The notes below the pieces were generated by a model, which made no database searches, was not told the origin of the DNA, and saw only the letters and a program-made list of their open reading frames with translations. Made by a program: the position numbers and the translations under genes. A DNA stretch of 14,563 bases from a bacterium (GTDB lineage Bacteria; Bdellovibrionota; FAC87; UBA2466): positions 1 to 14,563 of the forward strand of contig JAIEOG010000065.1 in assembly GCA_019750655.1 (NCBI GenBank), written 5' to 3'. Shown here in pieces: positions 13,467 to 14,563 of the stretch; the first letter of the stretch is position 1; every line of letters begins with the position of its first letter.

Positions 13467-14563
13467 TCACTCGTCGTCGTCGTCTTTCGGAGAACGGATA
13501 ATGGAACGTTTATTCTGATCCAGAATCCGCTTGCGCATCCGTAAATACTTGGGGGTCACTTCCAAGAGCTCATCTTCGCCCATCCAAGCAATGCACCATT
13601 CCAAAGTCAGCGGTGGAACAGGCGTCAAAATGACGTTCTCGTCACTGCCCGCTGCGCGGATATTCGTAAGCTTCTTTTCCCGGCAAACGTTGACGTTGAT
13701 ATCGTTAGAACGGTTGTGCTCTCCGACAACCATGCCTTCGTATACTTCCACGCCTTCTTTGACGAGCAGCTTGCCGCGGTCTTCTAGATTAAACAGAGCG
13801 TAGGGCGTTGTTTTCCCGCTGCGGTCTGCAACGAGTGCACCGTTAACGCGGTCGACGATATGGCCACGGAAAGGCACATAGCCAATGAGGTAAGAGCTCA
13901 TCAAACCATTGCCACGCGTGTCGTTCAAAAATTCCGAGCGGAAACCAATCAAACCACGTGAAGGAATATCAAACTCCAAACGCACGCGTGATTCGCCCAT
14001 TTTCTGCAAGTTGGTCATTTCGCCTTTGCGAATACCCAGCTTTTCGGTGATCACGCCGACATTGCCTTCCGGAATGTCCATCACAACGTGCTCGAGCGGC
14101 TCTTCTTTCTGGCCGTTATTGTCTTTCAAGATGACTTTCGGGCGACCGAGAGAAAACTCGAGCCCTTCGCGCCGCATCTGCTCCGCAAGGACGGCAAACT
14201 GAAGTTCGCCACGGCCTTTGAGTACCGAGCTATCGGGCGTTTCCCCTTTTTGGAACTGCAGGGATACGTTCGTGCGTAGTTCGCGCTCTAAGCGATCCAC
14301 GAGTGTACGGGAAGTGACGGGTTTGCCGTCTTTGCCCGCGAGCGGAGAGGAACTGACTAAAAACTCAATGGAGATCGTCGGTTCTTCAATCTTAATACGC
14401 GGCATGGGCTTGGCGTCGCTGCTTAAGATGGAATCGCCGATACGCAGTTCTTCAATACCGGCCACGATAGCAATTTCGCCGGCTTCGGCTTTCTCTACCG
14501 GAACCATCTGGAGACCTTGGTAACCATAGACGGCCGTGATCTTGCCCTCGGGGAAAGTGCCAT
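13467..14563 (-). CDS. typA: GTP-binding protein TypA/BipA, C-terminal part (5' end beyond right edge)
   Basis: The reading frame runs through the right edge with no start in view, so only the last 365 residues are seen; the GTPase domain proper is missing. The visible part starts within the beta-barrel domain 2 (YGYQGLQMVPVEKAEAGEIA), then domain III with LKGRGELQFAVLAEQMRREG, the EF-G-like domain V with EPLEHVVMDIPEGNVG, and the TypA-specific C-terminal domain with DIPSRGLIGFRSEFLNDTRG and GNGLMSSYLIGYVPFRGHI. These are characteristic of TypA rather than EF-G or LepA. TypA is a ribosome-binding GTPase involved in 50S assembly and stress or cold adaptation. The protein ends in a short acidic run, DDDDE. 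The same-strand nagZ gene follows. Confidence 0.96.
   Translation of the reverse strand, partial: GTFPEGKITAVYGYQGLQMVPVEKAEAGEIAIVAGIEELRIGDSILSSDAKPMPRIKIEEPTISIEFLVSSSPLAGKDGKPVTSRTLVDRLERELRTNVSLQFQKGETPDSSVLKGRGELQFAVLAEQMRREGLEFSLGRPKVILKDNNGQKEEPLEHVVMDIPEGNVGVITEKLGIRKGEMTNLQKMGESRVRLEFDIPSRGLIGFRSEFLNDTRGNGLMSSYLIGYVPFRGHIVDRVNGALVADRSGKTTPYALFNLEDRGKLLVKEGVEVYEGMVVGEHNRSNDINVNVCREKKLTNIRAAGSDENVILTPVPPLTLEWCIAWMGEDELLEVTPKYLRMRKRILDQNKRSIIRSPKDDDDE

Overview
The window looks like a chromosomal segment of a Gram-negative bacterium. By eye the base composition is in the mid-50s % GC (not computed). I see no tRNA, rRNA, CRISPR array, transposase, integrase or phage gene. A tandem-PilZ protein, a DUF4388/PATAN protein, a dAK/dGK-type deoxynucleoside kinase, a cytoplasmic NagZ and a very large exported orphan protein together would suit a Bdellovibrionota/Oligoflexia-like or other delta-proteobacterial lineage. 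That placement is inference from gene types, not from a phylogenetic marker.

Layout. (1) Positions 1-754 hold the 5' part of a minus-strand PilZ-type gene that leaves the window on the left. (2) Diverging from it across an 89-bp gap with a perfect 10-bp palindrome is the main unknown, an 1847-residue predicted exported protein on the plus strand (844-6387). It has a cyclic-nucleotide-binding-like (CNBD) fold signature, a histidine cluster and a C-terminal internal duplication, and I cannot assign it to a named family. (3) Positions 11497 down to 6384 form a compact minus-strand cluster of five genes: leucine dehydrogenase-like, DUF4388/PATAN protein, PlsC-like acyltransferase, ComM (YifB) and ComF. 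Gaps are 12, 24 and about 72 bp, followed by a 22-nt ComM/ComF overlap. The last two are linked to handling of DNA in natural transformation. (4) A deoxynucleoside kinase (11647-12288, plus) diverges from the dehydrogenase gene across a 149-bp gap. (5) TypA/BipA (partial at the right edge) and NagZ lie on the minus strand, separated by 47 bp.

Both convergent junctions are extremely tight. The stop codons of the giant gene and comF overlap (6384-6387), and those of the kinase and nagZ abut exactly (12286-12291), so neither junction has an intergenic terminator. Functionally the window mixes housekeeping (TypA, NagZ, kinase, acyltransferase, amino-acid catabolism), DNA-transformation genes (ComM, ComF), signalling adaptors (PilZ, PATAN) and one large uncharacterised exported protein, which is the best candidate for something undescribed.
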